DNA of 64,000 bases from Paraburkholderia hospita (GCF_002902965.1 NZ_CP026106.1:1116001-1180000), one strand, 5' to 3'; counted from the first letter of the stretch, positions 45,047 through 54,245 are shown. Numbers and translations are program-made. The notes: a model not told the origin generated them from the sequence alone.

Positions 45047-45625
45047 TTACTGCTTGAGTGCTTCGGCCGAGATGAGCAACTTCGTTTTCATGCTGAAGCC
45101 GTACGTCTTGCCAAAGTCGACGCCGAAGTTGCTGCGATCGAATTCGCCCACTGCGTCGACGCCGCACACTTCGCGCTTGAGCATCGGATGCGGCATGCAC
45201 TTGAAAGAGTCGATTTGCAGCGTCAGCGGCCTGGTCACGCCATGCATCGTCAGATTGCCGACGAGAGAGACCGGCTTGTCGCCGACGAACCTGATCGTGC
45301 CTTTGTAGGTGGCTTCCGGAAACTTCGACGCGTCAAAGAACTGATCCGACTGCAGCTTCTCGTCGAGCTTCGTGCTGCCGGTGTGGACGGACGCGATATC
45401 GGTCGTCACTTCGACGGTGCCGGTCTTCGCTGCGCGATCGAGCGTGACGGTGCCCTGCGACTTGTCGAACTTGCCACGCCAGACCGACAGACCGCCGATG
45501 TGGTCGGCCTCGAAACTCGGGTACGTGTGGTCCGGATCAATCTGGTATGTCGACACGCCCGCGAATGCTGAAAACGATAGCGAGGTGGCGAGTGCGCCGG
45601 CCGCGATCATCAGATGCTTCTTCAA
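45047..45625 (-). CDS. YceI-family periplasmic lipid-binding protein
   Basis: 192 aa. The signal peptide ([21 protein letters not shown]) leads into YceI lipocalin-like barrel sequence: [69 protein letters not shown]. YceI proteins bind isoprenoid quinone-like lipids and are often co-induced with b561 or DoxX proteins. First gene of the operon, divergent from the LysR at 45828. Confidence 0.93.
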   Translation of the reverse strand: MKKHLMIAAGALATSLSFSAFAGVSTYQIDPDHTYPSFEADHIGGLSVWRGKFDKSQGTVTLDRAAKTGTVEVTTDIASVHTGSTKLDEKLQSDQFFDASKFPEATYKGTIRFVGDKPVSLVGNLTMHGVTRPLTLQIDSFKCMPHPMLKREVCGVDAVGEFDRSNFGVDFGKTYGFSMKTKLLISAEALKQ

Positions 45626-45790
45626 ATCAAACTCCTTGAAACGTTAAGTTGCCGCAGCCGTCTGCGCCGCTCCGCTCTGCGTCATCGCGACCTTGCACGG
45701 CATTCGCCGGATCGAACTTGCTCTGCGCTGAGTACTTCCTGAATACGTTCCTGAAGTATGGGGATGAAAGTCGACCCGCACTAGACGGTA

Positions 45791-45814
45791 AAATGGGATT
45801 GGATTAATCCATTT
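45791..45814. promoter_or_regulatory. LysR-type operator candidate
   Basis: AAATGG (45791-45796) and CCATTT (45809-45814) are inverted, and inside lies the perfect palindrome TGGATTAATCCA (45800-45811). It sits just before the lysR start at 45828 and about 170 bp upstream of yceI, fitting an autoregulatory LysR site. Confidence 0.45.
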
Positions 45815-45827
45815 ATGGAGAAATGCA

Positions 45828-46751
45828 ATGCTTGATCTGAATGATCTGGCGATGTTCGTCCAGGTGGTCCGCGCGGGTAGCTTCTCCGAGGCGGCGCGCC
45901 GTTTGGGCATGCCGTCGAATACGCTGAGCCGGCGCATCGATCAGCTCGAAGGGCAACTCGGCACGCGTTTGCTGCATCGATCGACACGCAAGCTCGCGCT
46001 GAGCACGGATGGTCAGGCGCTGTTCGAGCGCTATGCGCCGGCGCTCGACCAGATTCTGGAGATCGGGCGGCTCCACGCGGATGAGCAGGCGCCTTCCGGC
46101 TCGGTTCGCGTTGCCGCGATGGCCGGCCTGTTCGAACTCATCGGCATGGAATGGCTCGTCGAGTTCTATGCGCGCTATCCACACATCAGCCTCGAGTTCC
46201 TGCTCGACGACACGCCGACTGATCTGATCTCCGAGCGCATCGATCTGGCCTTGCGCATGGGCATCGAGACGGGTAGCGGCTTCAAGGTACGTCGGCTGGC
46301 GCCGACTGCGATGATCCTCGCGGCGAGTCCTGCGTATCTGAAACGGCGCCCTGCGCCACGCACGTTGCGCGAACTGGCCGAACACGACTGTCTGACCATT
46401 TCCAATCGCCAGGGTCGCAGTACGTGGCGTTTGCAAGGGCCACGTGGGAGTCAGGAGGTGTCGATCAACAGTCGGTTCGCGGTCAATGACATGCGAGTGC
46501 TGGCGCAGGCTTGTATAGCGGGACTGGGTATTGCGTTGCTGCCGCAGTTGATTGTTGACCCCGTCATTGCGCAGGGGAAACTGGTGCGCGTGCTGTCGAC
46601 CTATCGGCGCACGAGCACCGGCTTCGGCCTGCAGCTCGTCTACACGAGTCGCCCGCCGGTGCCACCCGCAGTAGCCGTTTTCGCTGAGTTTCTTACGGAG
46701 AGACTCGGCGAAGCGATGATCGATACGTCACAGAATGATGCCAACCGATAA
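45828..46751 (+). CDS. LysR-family regulator (CrgA/DsdC-like branch)
   Basis: 307 aa: N-terminal winged helix with DLAMFVQVVRAGSFSEAARRLGMPSNTLSRRIDQLEGQLGTRLL split over residues 5-48, then a periplasmic-binding-type effector domain (SGSVRVAAMAG ... GLGIALLPQLI). ATG 45828 follows GGAG. Divergent from the YceI-NmrA-CMD operon, which it presumably controls in response to an electrophile or aromatic ligand. Confidence 0.94.
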   Translation: MLDLNDLAMFVQVVRAGSFSEAARRLGMPSNTLSRRIDQLEGQLGTRLLHRSTRKLALSTDGQALFERYAPALDQILEIGRLHADEQAPSGSVRVAAMAGLFELIGMEWLVEFYARYPHISLEFLLDDTPTDLISERIDLALRMGIETGSGFKVRRLAPTAMILAASPAYLKRRPAPRTLRELAEHDCLTISNRQGRSTWRLQGPRGSQEVSINSRFAVNDMRVLAQACIAGLGIALLPQLIVDPVIAQGKLVRVLSTYRRTSTGFGLQLVYTSRPPVPPAVAVFAEFLTERLGEAMIDTSQNDANR

Positions 46752-46830
46752 GTGTCCGCCACGCTTCGAATCGGTTCTCTCACGCCCGCACGACCTAAGC
46801 GCTTGCTTTGACCGGTGCGAACTGAGGCAG

Positions 46831-46875
46831 GCGCGAGAGACAATTGAGTTTGCGATTCCCGTTGGAATCTCGCGC
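46831..46875. terminator. Nested dyads between convergent lysR genes
   Basis: GCGCGAGA (46831-46838) pairs with TCTCGCGC (46868-46875), and inside GATTCC pairs with GGAATC (46854-46859 / 46864-46869). The position between two converging genes suits a bidirectional terminator. There is no clear T-run, so support is weak. Confidence 0.3.
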
Positions 46876-46876
46876 T

Positions 46877-47806
46877 TCAAACCCCACCCTGCCACTTCCC
46901 GTTCAGTTCTTCGAAACCCGCAACAAGTGCATCTAGCAGGTGACGAACGGCCGGGACCATGCCCCGGCGGCTGGGAAAGATCGCATGCACGAGGCCCGGC
47001 GTCGAAGCCAGTTCCGGCAATATGTGCCTCAGCTTACCGGCCTGAATATCGGCGTCCACGAGTTCGCGAGGCAGCATCGCGACACCGATGCCACGTAGCG
47101 CCGCCATCCGGAGACTGGCGAGATCATCGGTTGCCAGGCGAGGTTGATGGTTCCAGGACATCGACTGGCCATCGGCATCCAACAGGTTCCAGACAAACTT
47201 TTCGCTGCTGTTAGCCATTGAAAGGGTGGGCCATTCTCTCAGGGCTTCAATCGACTCAGGTACGGGATGACGTGCCCCGAGATCCGGGCTGGCGACCAGA
47301 ATCTGGATGGACAAACCCAGTTGACGGACCGCGAGATCGGTATCTACCAGCGGCGGAAGTCTGACCCGAATGGCGAAGTCCAGGCCTTCCTCGACTACGT
47401 CTACACGGCGATTCGTCGCATCGATCAGGACGTGGACGTGAGGGTTCTCCTCGACGTATCGCGCAACGATTTCCGATACGCCAGAGCTGAGCAATCCGAC
47501 CGGGCAACTGATCCGTACCGTGCCCTGTGGTTCAGACCGGGTTCGGTCAATCACGTCTTTGGCGGCCTTCGATTCCGCCACCAGCGCGAGGCAATGCTGG
47601 TGGAACTGCCGCCCGGTTTCCGTTAACGACAGGCTCCTGCTCGTGCGATTGAGCAGACGGACGCCGAGTTCCTCTTCCAGTGCGCGGATGCGTCGACTCA
47701 GCTTCGACGTCTGCACGCCGAGATCACGGGCAGCCGAAGTGAAGCTTCCATGCTCGACCACCTCCGCGAAGAGCCGAAGGTCATTGAGGTCAGTGATCTG
47801 ATTCAT
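46877..47806 (-). CDS. LysR-family regulator
   Basis: 309 aa from ATG 47806 (family start MNQITDLNDLRLFAEVVEHG); the frame extends further upstream without support. Winged helix SFTSAARDLGVQTSKLSRRI, effector domain EPQGTVRISCPVGLLSSGVSE to GIGVAMLPRELVDADI. The C-terminal SRRGMVPAVRHLLDAL is typical of the large proteobacterial branch. Divergent from the alpha/beta hydrolase at 48026 across 219 bp containing copy A of the 46-bp element, 25 bp before its own start. It probably regulates the hydrolase-pirin-DoxX genes. Confidence 0.94.
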   Translation of the reverse strand: MNQITDLNDLRLFAEVVEHGSFTSAARDLGVQTSKLSRRIRALEEELGVRLLNRTSRSLSLTETGRQFHQHCLALVAESKAAKDVIDRTRSEPQGTVRISCPVGLLSSGVSEIVARYVEENPHVHVLIDATNRRVDVVEEGLDFAIRVRLPPLVDTDLAVRQLGLSIQILVASPDLGARHPVPESIEALREWPTLSMANSSEKFVWNLLDADGQSMSWNHQPRLATDDLASLRMAALRGIGVAMLPRELVDADIQAGKLRHILPELASTPGLVHAIFPSRRGMVPAVRHLLDALVAGFEELNGKWQGGV

Positions 47807-47830
47807 TGGCGGCCTTCGGTTGGGTCTTTT

Positions 47831-47876
47831 CGTTCTACCAGAAGCAATGATGCTTTGCAATTCAGGAGATGTGCGG
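47831..47876. promoter_or_regulatory. 46-bp conserved element, copy A
   Basis: Shares about 34 of 46 positions with copy B (49188-49233) and copy C (40413-40458) without gaps. It contains the dyad AAGCA-ATGA-TGCTT. On the minus strand it has TTGCAA, 17 bp, TAGAAC, a promoter for the lysR at 47806. Candidate LysR binding site. Confidence 0.6.
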
Positions 47877-48025
47877 CTGACCGTTGTGGGCATAGCATTC
47901 GGCAGATGGCTCAAACCGTTTGCCGATGTGTGTGAAGTCGCTGAGTGCCTTTGTGCCATTTCAAGGGCAACGGGCAATCTTGCACGTGAACAGGGCATGT
48001 CGCCCGCGTATTAGAGAAGACGACC

Positions 48026-48988
48026 ATGGACAGTTCTTTTACCGACAATGCATCGAGCGAATTCGTCATAACGCATCCGCTGGACGCCGAGGATGCCACC
48101 ATTACCGCAAGGATGCGAGCCTCGGCGAGTTCCTCGAAAGGCAAGCCGTGGGGCATCACTGCGCGCGTCGCGTTCGACGCGATGATGGAAAGCATTTTGC
48201 CGCGCGATGACGTTGCGTTTGAACACGACACGGTTGGCGGCATTCGCGGGATTTGGGTTCACCCTGCATATTGCCGTAGCGATGAAGTGATTCTCCATTT
48301 ACACGGTGGATGGTTCAACTTCGGCGCCGCCGATGCGTTCCGGCATTTTGTCGCGCATATCGCGGCAAGGGCAGGCGTGAGCGCATTCGTTCCGGACTAT
48401 CGGCTGGCTCCCGAAGATCCTTTCCCCGCGGCCATTCAAGACATGGTGGCTTGTTATAAAGGACTTGATCAGAGGGCGATTCAACGGATTGCCGTGACGG
48501 GCGATTCTGCCGGTGGCAATCTCGCCCTCGTGATGGCTTCGCAAATCGCCAGTGGAGAGGTTTCCTCGAAGGCGAGTCTTGCCGCCGTGGCCGCATTTTC
48601 GCCAGTTACCGATCTCACGCTTTCGAGTGCGACTTACGAGACGCGTGCAGATGCCGAACCGTTCTTCACGCGTGCACAGGTGTCCGATCTCGTGCGTGCG
48701 TATCTTGGCGGCGTTGATCCGGCACATCCGCTGGCATCGCCGCTTTACGGGCGACTTGCGGGCTTGCCGCCGCTGAGCGTTCACGTGGGAGACGACGAAG
48801 TGCTACTGGATGATTCGCGTCGATATGTCGAACGCGCTGTTGAAGCTGGTGTCGATGCCCGGCTGGACGTGTGGATGGGGATGCCTCATGGATTCGCCGG
48901 CGGCGTTGGAGAGCTGAAGGCCGCATCGCAGGCACTGGATGCCGTCGGTATGTTTCTCACTGAGAAATTGCAAGCAGTGGCGCCTTGA
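48026..48988 (+). CDS. Alpha/beta hydrolase (hormone-sensitive-lipase family esterase)
   Basis: 320 aa. The oxyanion-hole motif HGGW is at about 93, the nucleophile elbow GDSAGG with Ser at about 160, the catalytic Asp in GDDEVLLDDS and the catalytic His in MPHGFAG at about 288. The spacing and HGG motif place it in the HSL (family IV) esterases, which hydrolyse short-chain or aryl esters. No signal peptide. First gene rightwards from the LysR, followed by pirin and DoxX genes. Confidence 0.93.
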   Translation: MDSSFTDNASSEFVITHPLDAEDATITARMRASASSSKGKPWGITARVAFDAMMESILPRDDVAFEHDTVGGIRGIWVHPAYCRSDEVILHLHGGWFNFGAADAFRHFVAHIAARAGVSAFVPDYRLAPEDPFPAAIQDMVACYKGLDQRAIQRIAVTGDSAGGNLALVMASQIASGEVSSKASLAAVAAFSPVTDLTLSSATYETRADAEPFFTRAQVSDLVRAYLGGVDPAHPLASPLYGRLAGLPPLSVHVGDDEVLLDDSRRYVERAVEAGVDARLDVWMGMPHGFAGGVGELKAASQALDAVGMFLTEKLQAVAP

Positions 48989-49187
48989 GGGCGGTCTAGC
49001 TCAGGCGCTGCCAGGTATTCGCAATCGCGTCTTCCCGTCGTTGCGATACTCCGCCGAACGTCGGCAGACCAGACCGCACATCAGTTAGCTTCGACCCGGT
49101 CAAGGCCATCAGAACGATGTCCAGTGCCGCTGATTCCTCTCGCGATCCATACGACCTCCACGAATAGACGAAGATGTCGACCCGTTT

Positions 49188-49233
49188 CGTTTTACCAGAA
49201 GCAATGGCGCTTCACTTTGCCGGATATATGCGG
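49188..49233. promoter_or_regulatory. 46-bp conserved element, copy B
   Basis: Ends 12 bp before the pirin ATG. Shares a 14-bp identical core (TACCAGAAGCAATG) and overall about 33-34 of 46 positions with copy A, with the AAGC...GCTT dyad kept. It suggests that pirin is controlled by the same factor as the lysR promoter region. Confidence 0.55.
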
Positions 49234-49245
49234 GAGTTTTAAAAG

Positions 49246-49944
49246 ATGCTTGTACATCGACGTTGGGAATCGCTTGGCCGTGCCGATCTTGGATGGCTGA
49301 CTGCAAAGCACCACTTCACGGTTAGCGCTGACGATGATCCTTCTCATCGGGCACTGGGCCCACTGATCGTATGGAACGACGATGAGATCGCAGTCGGCAG
49401 CGGATTTCCGATGCACGGACATCGCGACATGGAAATCATCACCTATGTCCGTCAAGGCGTGGTGGGACATCGCGACACTTTAGGATCCGAAGGAACCATT
49501 CAAGCTGGCGACATCCAGGTAATGAGCGCAGGGGCGGGCATACGGCACACGGAGTTCAATAAAGGTGACGTGCCGCTCAAGCTCTATCAGATATGGCTGG
49601 TGCCACGCGTATCGGGTGGCGAGCCGAGGTGGGACACAAAGTCTTTCCCGAAGGGCGGTCGCGCAGGGCGCTTCGTGGTATTGGCAAGCGGCTTCGATGC
49701 CGACAAAGAGGCGCTTCCGATCCGCGCGAACGCGCGCCTGCTTGGCGCAAGCCTAAAGGCAGGAAACCGCATTGAGCAGGAGTTAAGCAGCGCGCGGCAA
49801 GCCTATCTTGTCGTCGCGGCAGGAAGAATCGACGTGAACGGCGAGCCAATGGGACCTCTCGATGGCGTCGCGATCACGGGGGTCGAGACCGTACGGATCA
49901 ATGCTCTCGAAGACTCAGAACTGGTGATGGTGGACGCCGGCTGA
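49246..49944 (+). CDS. Pirin-family bicupin (YhaK-like)
   Basis: 232 aa. The N-terminal cupin has a full metal site: PMHGHRDMEIITYV (two His) and GAGIRHTEFN (His, Glu). The C-terminal cupin is degenerate. This length and the start LVHRRWESLGRADLGWL match the YhaK/quercetin-2,3-dioxygenase-like branch. Bacterial pirins respond to electrophilic or oxidised phenolics and some have quercetinase activity. It follows the hydrolase by 257 bp and has its own upstream 46-bp element; DoxX follows 48 bp later. Confidence 0.93.
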   Translation: MLVHRRWESLGRADLGWLTAKHHFTVSADDDPSHRALGPLIVWNDDEIAVGSGFPMHGHRDMEIITYVRQGVVGHRDTLGSEGTIQAGDIQVMSAGAGIRHTEFNKGDVPLKLYQIWLVPRVSGGEPRWDTKSFPKGGRAGRFVVLASGFDADKEALPIRANARLLGASLKAGNRIEQELSSARQAYLVVAAGRIDVNGEPMGPLDGVAITGVETVRINALEDSELVMVDAG

Positions 49945-49992
49945 GTTCTTTTTTTGTTTCCACTTACGTGATCGTAATTTCAGGAGTTTGTT

Positions 49993-50406
49993 ATGGAAAG
50001 TTATAAGTTTCTTCCGCTGGTTGGCCGTGTCTTGATTGGAGCGCCGTTTGTCATGAGCGGCTTGAGCAAGCTTGCGGCGTATACCGCAACTGTCGGCTAT
50101 ATCGGCGCAGTTGGCCTGCCGTTGCCGCCGCTCGCTTTTCTCATGGCGGTGCTGATCGAACTGGGCGGCGGTCTGCTTTTGTTGTCCGGCTATCGCGTCC
50201 GCTTTGCATCGCTGGTGATGGCAGTGTTCTGTATTGCTACGGCAGTCTTCTTTCACCGTAATCTGGCTGATCAAAACCAGATGATTCACTTTCTCAAGAA
50301 CGTGATGATGGCGGGCGGCCTGCTGCAGATTACGTATTTCGGTGCCGGGGCATTCAGCTTGGACGGACGGGTGGCATCGCGACTCGGATCTCTGAAAGCA
50401 AGCTAA
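49993..50406 (+). CDS. DoxX-family membrane protein
   Basis: 137 aa with four membrane segments. Family motifs: LVGRVLIGAPFVMSGLSKL, GYIGAVGLPLPPLAFLMAV, ELGGGLLLLSGYRVR and FLKNVMMAGGLLQI. DoxX-like proteins are linked to thiosulfate:quinone reduction and membrane redox stress; this short form usually sits beside pirin genes, as here. Its paralogue at 51617 faces it across the AKR gene. Confidence 0.93.
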   Translation: MESYKFLPLVGRVLIGAPFVMSGLSKLAAYTATVGYIGAVGLPLPPLAFLMAVLIELGGGLLLLSGYRVRFASLVMAVFCIATAVFFHRNLADQNQMIHFLKNVMMAGGLLQITYFGAGAFSLDGRVASRLGSLKAS

Positions 50407-50709
50407 GCGACGGAATCCATGGAGGCGATCACTTGCGTGACCGTGTAGTGCTCGTCTCACGTCGGGAAAGCCACCTTGCAACCGGGCGCAATCGAGCTTG
50501 CCGGCGCTCGTCATCAAGGCAAGCTGTTCGACCGGACATATGAGAAGTGAAATTTCAATGTGTCGAAAGACGAATCGGCGAGATGAGCTTCTTCCAGGTG
50601 ACTCACGCGACATGATTTGAATCGGTGCAATGGAACGTTCGACAGAGCGTTCGCTTGCGCCGAATCTCGTATGCAGGCCAGGCGCGATTGCCGCCGCGCC
50701 AGATTTCGG
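50407..50709. other. Intergenic between convergent operons
   Basis: About 300 bp. On the minus strand near 50,620-50,705 the translation EIWRGGNRAWPAYEIRRK resembles the end of a carboxylesterase, but it is short and isolated, so I only note it as possible debris. No clear terminator. Confidence 0.3.
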
Positions 50710-51558
50710 TCAGGGCTTCGATCGATGTTCGGTACTGTCCCAAACCGGTGCGAGTCCGCGAGGATCGACAATTCGGCTATTGGGTCGCGCTAGTGCTTGA
50801 ATAGCTGCCATGTCTGTACCGCTCAACTCGAAGTCAAACACTGCAATATTTTGTGCAAGCCGCTCCGCGTGAGAGGTTCGAGAAAGTGCGACGGTTCCTT
50901 CCTGTTGAACGAGCCACCGCAGAACGATTTGAGCGACAGTCTTGTCGTACTTTGCCGCAATCTCTTTCAAGGTATCGTCCGCGAACACCCGCCCAACAGC
51001 CATGCCGCAGTACGCTGTTACGGCCATACCGGCTTTGCGAGTACGCTCGATTAGCAATGACTGATCCAGATAGGGATGGTATTCAAACTGGTTGGTGACA
51101 AGCGGAATCTGCGAAAGCTGAGTGGCGGCTTCCATGAGCTTGCGATTGAAGTTGCTGACGCCGATATGACGAACCTTGCCGGACTTTACGACGGCGTTGA
51201 GTCCTGCAACCTGTTCCGGCAGCGGAATGTCGCTGCCTGGCCAGTGCAGAAGAAGGAGATCGATGTAATTCGTCTTGAGCTTGCGAAGGCTCTCATCGAC
51301 GGATGCTCCAAATCTTTGGGAGGAATAGTTGGACACCCAGACTTTTGTCGTGATGAAAACTTCGGCCCGGGGGATTCCCGAAGCTGCGACGCATTGGCCG
51401 ACACTGGCCTCATTTCCGTAAACCTGCGCCGTGTCGATATGTCGGAAGCCAGCACGAAGCGCCTCAGGCCGCAACCGATGTATTTCGCCGTCGCTCATTC
51501 CATAGGTGCCGTAACCTAACGCCGGGATCAGGGCGTCACCTGCTTGTACGTTCAGCAT
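50710..51558 (-). CDS. Aldo/keto reductase (DkgB-like)
   Basis: 282 aa TIM-barrel NADPH-dependent reductase. The catalytic tetrad is visible: Asp and Tyr in DTAQVYGNE (about 43-50), Lys in TTKVW (about 71), His in LLLHWPG (about 105). GVSNFN and the C-terminal NADP site (ALSRTSHAERLAQN) are also present. It reduces reactive aldehydes or ketones such as methylglyoxal or quinone-derived carbonyls. Last gene of the minus-strand pirin-DoxX-AKR operon (58 bp after DoxX). Confidence 0.95.
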   Translation of the reverse strand: MLNVQAGDALIPALGYGTYGMSDGEIHRLRPEALRAGFRHIDTAQVYGNEASVGQCVAASGIPRAEVFITTKVWVSNYSSQRFGASVDESLRKLKTNYIDLLLLHWPGSDIPLPEQVAGLNAVVKSGKVRHIGVSNFNRKLMEAATQLSQIPLVTNQFEYHPYLDQSLLIERTRKAGMAVTAYCGMAVGRVFADDTLKEIAAKYDKTVAQIVLRWLVQQEGTVALSRTSHAERLAQNIAVFDFELSGTDMAAIQALARPNSRIVDPRGLAPVWDSTEHRSKP

Positions 51559-51616
51559 TGAAAATCCAGGAAATTCGTGAACTTGAGAAAGGTAATCCGT
51601 CAGCTACATCCGCGTC

Positions 51617-52081
51617 TTACCGAGCTGCAGGATATCTGGCATAGGCAGAGCGAGCGGAAGAGTGGGAAAGCAAGTGATCAATGCTTAAAGCGCCGGCGCC
51701 ATAGCCCGCGAATGCCAGCAGACCACCGGCCATAGCCAGGTTTTTCATGAAATGAATAGCCTGATTGTGATCGACGAACGAGTGATGAAACAGGAGTGCG
51801 GTAATCACACAGTATGCCGCGAGCGCCGCGGCTGTTGTCCGGGTCAGATAACCGAAGATCAGCAACAAGCCGCAGCTGAGTTCCAGCAACATCGAACCGA
51901 CAAACCCCACCAGTGGCGCAGGCAACCCGGCCGAAGCGATGTAGCGGACTGTGGCGGCTGGCGTGTCAAGCTTGCCGATGGCACCCGCAATGAAAACGGC
52001 AGCCATGAGGACTCGTCCCGCAAGAGCGAGTACGTCTTGGGAACTGGAGCGAGCGGTGTCCATTTCTGTTGCGCGATTCAC
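51617..52081 (-). CDS. DoxX-family membrane protein
   Basis: 154 aa with four membrane helices: LAGRVLMAAVFIAGAIGKL, YIASAGLPAPLVGFVGSML, ELSCGLLLIFGYLTR and FMKNLAMAGGLLAFAGYGAG. Clearly paralogous to the DoxX at 49993 but with a longer N- and C-terminus. It lies 31 bp behind the pirin gene, so operonic. Together they form a membrane redox partner plus cupin pair. Confidence 0.93.
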   Translation of the reverse strand: MNRATEMDTARSSSQDVLALAGRVLMAAVFIAGAIGKLDTPAATVRYIASAGLPAPLVGFVGSMLLELSCGLLLIFGYLTRTTAAALAAYCVITALLFHHSFVDHNQAIHFMKNLAMAGGLLAFAGYGAGALSIDHLLSHSSARSAYARYPAAR

Positions 52082-52112
52082 ATGAGTTTGCGGATACCCG
52101 GTGGGGCAAGTG

Positions 52113-53018
52113 TTATCTCAGACGCCCAACGCGTCGAAGCTGTTCGCCGATCTCTACGATCTTCTGCTCTCCGCGGCGCAATGCATCTTCAGAGGTGTGC
52201 ACAGAGTAGTAGCCGAGAACCAGGTCGTGCGGATGTGGGATTGCCGAGCCAAGGACGAACTCCGTATCCTCGTCGGCGTATAAGGTCAGCGCGTTCTCAG
52301 ACTCGTCAAATACGACAAGCTCGGCGCGAACCTTCTGATCAGCGACATGAAGCGTGCCACGTTGCACGCAAAGCCACGCGACGGCATGCCCGGCAGGAGG
52401 CGTATAACGCCATTCTTCGCCCGCCTTGAGTTGCACATGCAAATAGTTGATTCCGTACGGCGCTAACGCAGGGCTGCGGAGGTTTTCATACTCGCCCAGA
52501 ATGACGCGAGCCGGACCTGAACTGGGGATCTCTCGTGCTGACAAATACTGACTGTTGGGTTGATCCAGTTCGAGGGCGGCGGGCAACGCGGTCCACAACT
52601 GATAGCCGCGGACGGGCGTGCGACCTTCCGGATAACCGTCATGCCACACGCCACCGCCGGCGTTCATCCACTCGACACTCCCTGCCGACATGACGCCAGA
52701 GGCACCCGTCGTGTCTTCGTACTGGACTTCGCCGTCGAGCAGGATAGTGGTCGTTGCGATTCCGGAATGCGGGTGCATGGAAAACCGCGTGTTGGAATGC
52801 GCCGGGACATCGAAATAGTCGAGAAATACGAAGGGTTTGAGCAACCCGCCAAGATCACCCGGGCTAAAGAGGCGATTGACCGGACCATGCTGTCTGCCCG
52901 CAGTACGGGCGATAATCGTTCGGGGGGCGCGACGCGCTTCGGCGCGTTCCTCGCCGTTCGCAACGGACGTATCCGCATGATGATCCGAAGGGGATGTTGC
53001 GGTCGTTAGGTAAGACAT
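52113..53018 (-). CDS. Pirin-family bicupin
   Basis: 301 aa from ATG 53018 (MSYLTT); the frame upstream is unsupported. Long-form pirin: SPGDLGGLLKPFVFLDYF, metal motif FSMHPHSGIATTT, and GGGVWHDGYPEG in place of the common GxGIxHSE, so the third His is kept but the Glu region is altered. The C-terminal pirin domain has GHAVAWLCVQRGTLHV and HPHDLVLGYYSVH. It is only distantly similar to the short pirin at 49246. First gene of the operon, divergent from the LysR at 53123. Confidence 0.93.
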   Translation of the reverse strand: MSYLTTATSPSDHHADTSVANGEERAEARRAPRTIIARTAGRQHGPVNRLFSPGDLGGLLKPFVFLDYFDVPAHSNTRFSMHPHSGIATTTILLDGEVQYEDTTGASGVMSAGSVEWMNAGGGVWHDGYPEGRTPVRGYQLWTALPAALELDQPNSQYLSAREIPSSGPARVILGEYENLRSPALAPYGINYLHVQLKAGEEWRYTPPAGHAVAWLCVQRGTLHVADQKVRAELVVFDESENALTLYADEDTEFVLGSAIPHPHDLVLGYYSVHTSEDALRRGEQKIVEIGEQLRRVGRLR

Positions 53019-53122
53019 GGTGCACCTGCATTCGTCAGATTTGATTAGCTGGAAGATTAAGAGTTGGCATCCGTTTGGGGAAGCCAATATATTTCGATGC
53101 GATCCATCGTCAGGAGCGATAC

Positions 53123-54025
53123 ATGCTTGATGGCGTTTCCCTCGATCAGCTGCGAACGTTTATCGCAGCGGTTGATGAAGGAAGTTTCTCTGCCGCGGGG
53201 CGCAGCTTGCGCAGGACTCAATCGGTAGTCAGTCAGACGCTCGCGAACCTGGAAGCGCAGACAGGAATACAGCTCTTCGATCGTAGCGGACGTTATCCTC
53301 GTTTGACGGCGGGTGGGGCAGCACTCGTCAACGAGGCGCGTTCGGTGATGCGCGGCATGGACGGATTCAAGGCCCGGGCACGAACGCTCGCAGGTGGCCT
53401 TGAACCAGAGTTGTCCCTCGCGATCGATGCGTTCTATCCTCTCGAACGATTAAGCTCGGTCATGCGGGCATTTTCTGTCGAGTTTCCAGAGACACCGTTG
53501 CGGCTCTATGTAGAAGCTTTGGGCGGAGCGACGAAGCAGATATTGGATGGGATCTGCCGGCTGGGAATCATTGGTTCAACGCTCGCGGTTCCGGACGGCC
53601 TTTCTGCCGAGAAAATCCTGGACATCGTGATGGTCACCGTCGTCGCCCCAACGCATCCGCTCGCGGCAATGGCACGGGTCATCGGGATGCGAGATCTGGA
53701 AACTCACGTTCAGCTCGTATTGACCGACCGCACGGATCTGACAGAAGGGAAGAACTTTGAAGTCTTTTCGCCACGCACCTGGAAGATGGCGGACCTGCAT
53801 GCGAAACACGAATTTTTGCGGGCCGGATTTGGTTGGGGGCACATGCCGCTAGCAATGGTGAAGGATGATATAGCGTCTGGCGCATTGCACCGGCTTCGTC
53901 TTGATAAATTCGAACCCGTGACGCCGTCAATTCCAATGTTTGCGGCATATCGCAAGGATACGCCGCCCGGTCCAGCGGGCACGTGGTTCATCAAGGCCTT
54001 GAAGTCGGATTCTGTCTTGCCGTAG
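53123..54025 (+). CDS. LysR-family regulator
   Basis: 300 aa from ATG 53123 behind CAGGAG. Winged helix LRTFIAAVDEGSFSAAGRSL and RTQSVVSQTLANLEAQTG, then an effector domain (LSLAIDAFYPLERL ... RAGFGWGHMPLAMV). Divergent from the pirin-DoxX-AKR operon over 104 bp that include the inverted repeat CGATG-N5-CATCG at 53095-53109. It is the likely regulator of that operon, mirroring the LysR at 46877. Confidence 0.94.
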   Translation: MLDGVSLDQLRTFIAAVDEGSFSAAGRSLRRTQSVVSQTLANLEAQTGIQLFDRSGRYPRLTAGGAALVNEARSVMRGMDGFKARARTLAGGLEPELSLAIDAFYPLERLSSVMRAFSVEFPETPLRLYVEALGGATKQILDGICRLGIIGSTLAVPDGLSAEKILDIVMVTVVAPTHPLAAMARVIGMRDLETHVQLVLTDRTDLTEGKNFEVFSPRTWKMADLHAKHEFLRAGFGWGHMPLAMVKDDIASGALHRLRLDKFEPVTPSIPMFAAYRKDTPPGPAGTWFIKALKSDSVLP

Positions 54026-54134
54026 TGAATGGCGAGACAATGGCCATTGAAATCTGCAGTGGCCTTGAAACCTGTCAAATGAACTCGACGATCAGTCATA
54101 TTCGCAGCATCGAGCGCACGTTGGGCATCGCTGC

Positions 54135-54162
54135 AAAAAAAGAGCCCGCGCAGTGGCGGGCT
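54135..54162 (-). terminator. Rho-independent terminator of the AAHS operon
   Basis: On the minus strand a 7-bp stem AGCCCGC / GCGGGCT with loop of six is followed by a run of seven T. It lies about 85 bp beyond the transporter stop at 54246 and in the proper orientation for the flavoprotein-transporter operon. Confidence 0.85.
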
Positions 54163-54245
54163 GAATCCACGCCCAGACGGGGCATGGCGGAGATAGCAGC
54201 AGGCGCGTGTGATTGGGCACGCCTATCATGGGGACGCCATGTTCA

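Noticed and set aside
54135..54162. Hairpin as a terminator of the LysR at 53123
   Set aside because: The T-run is on the minus strand, so it serves the transporter operon coming from the right.
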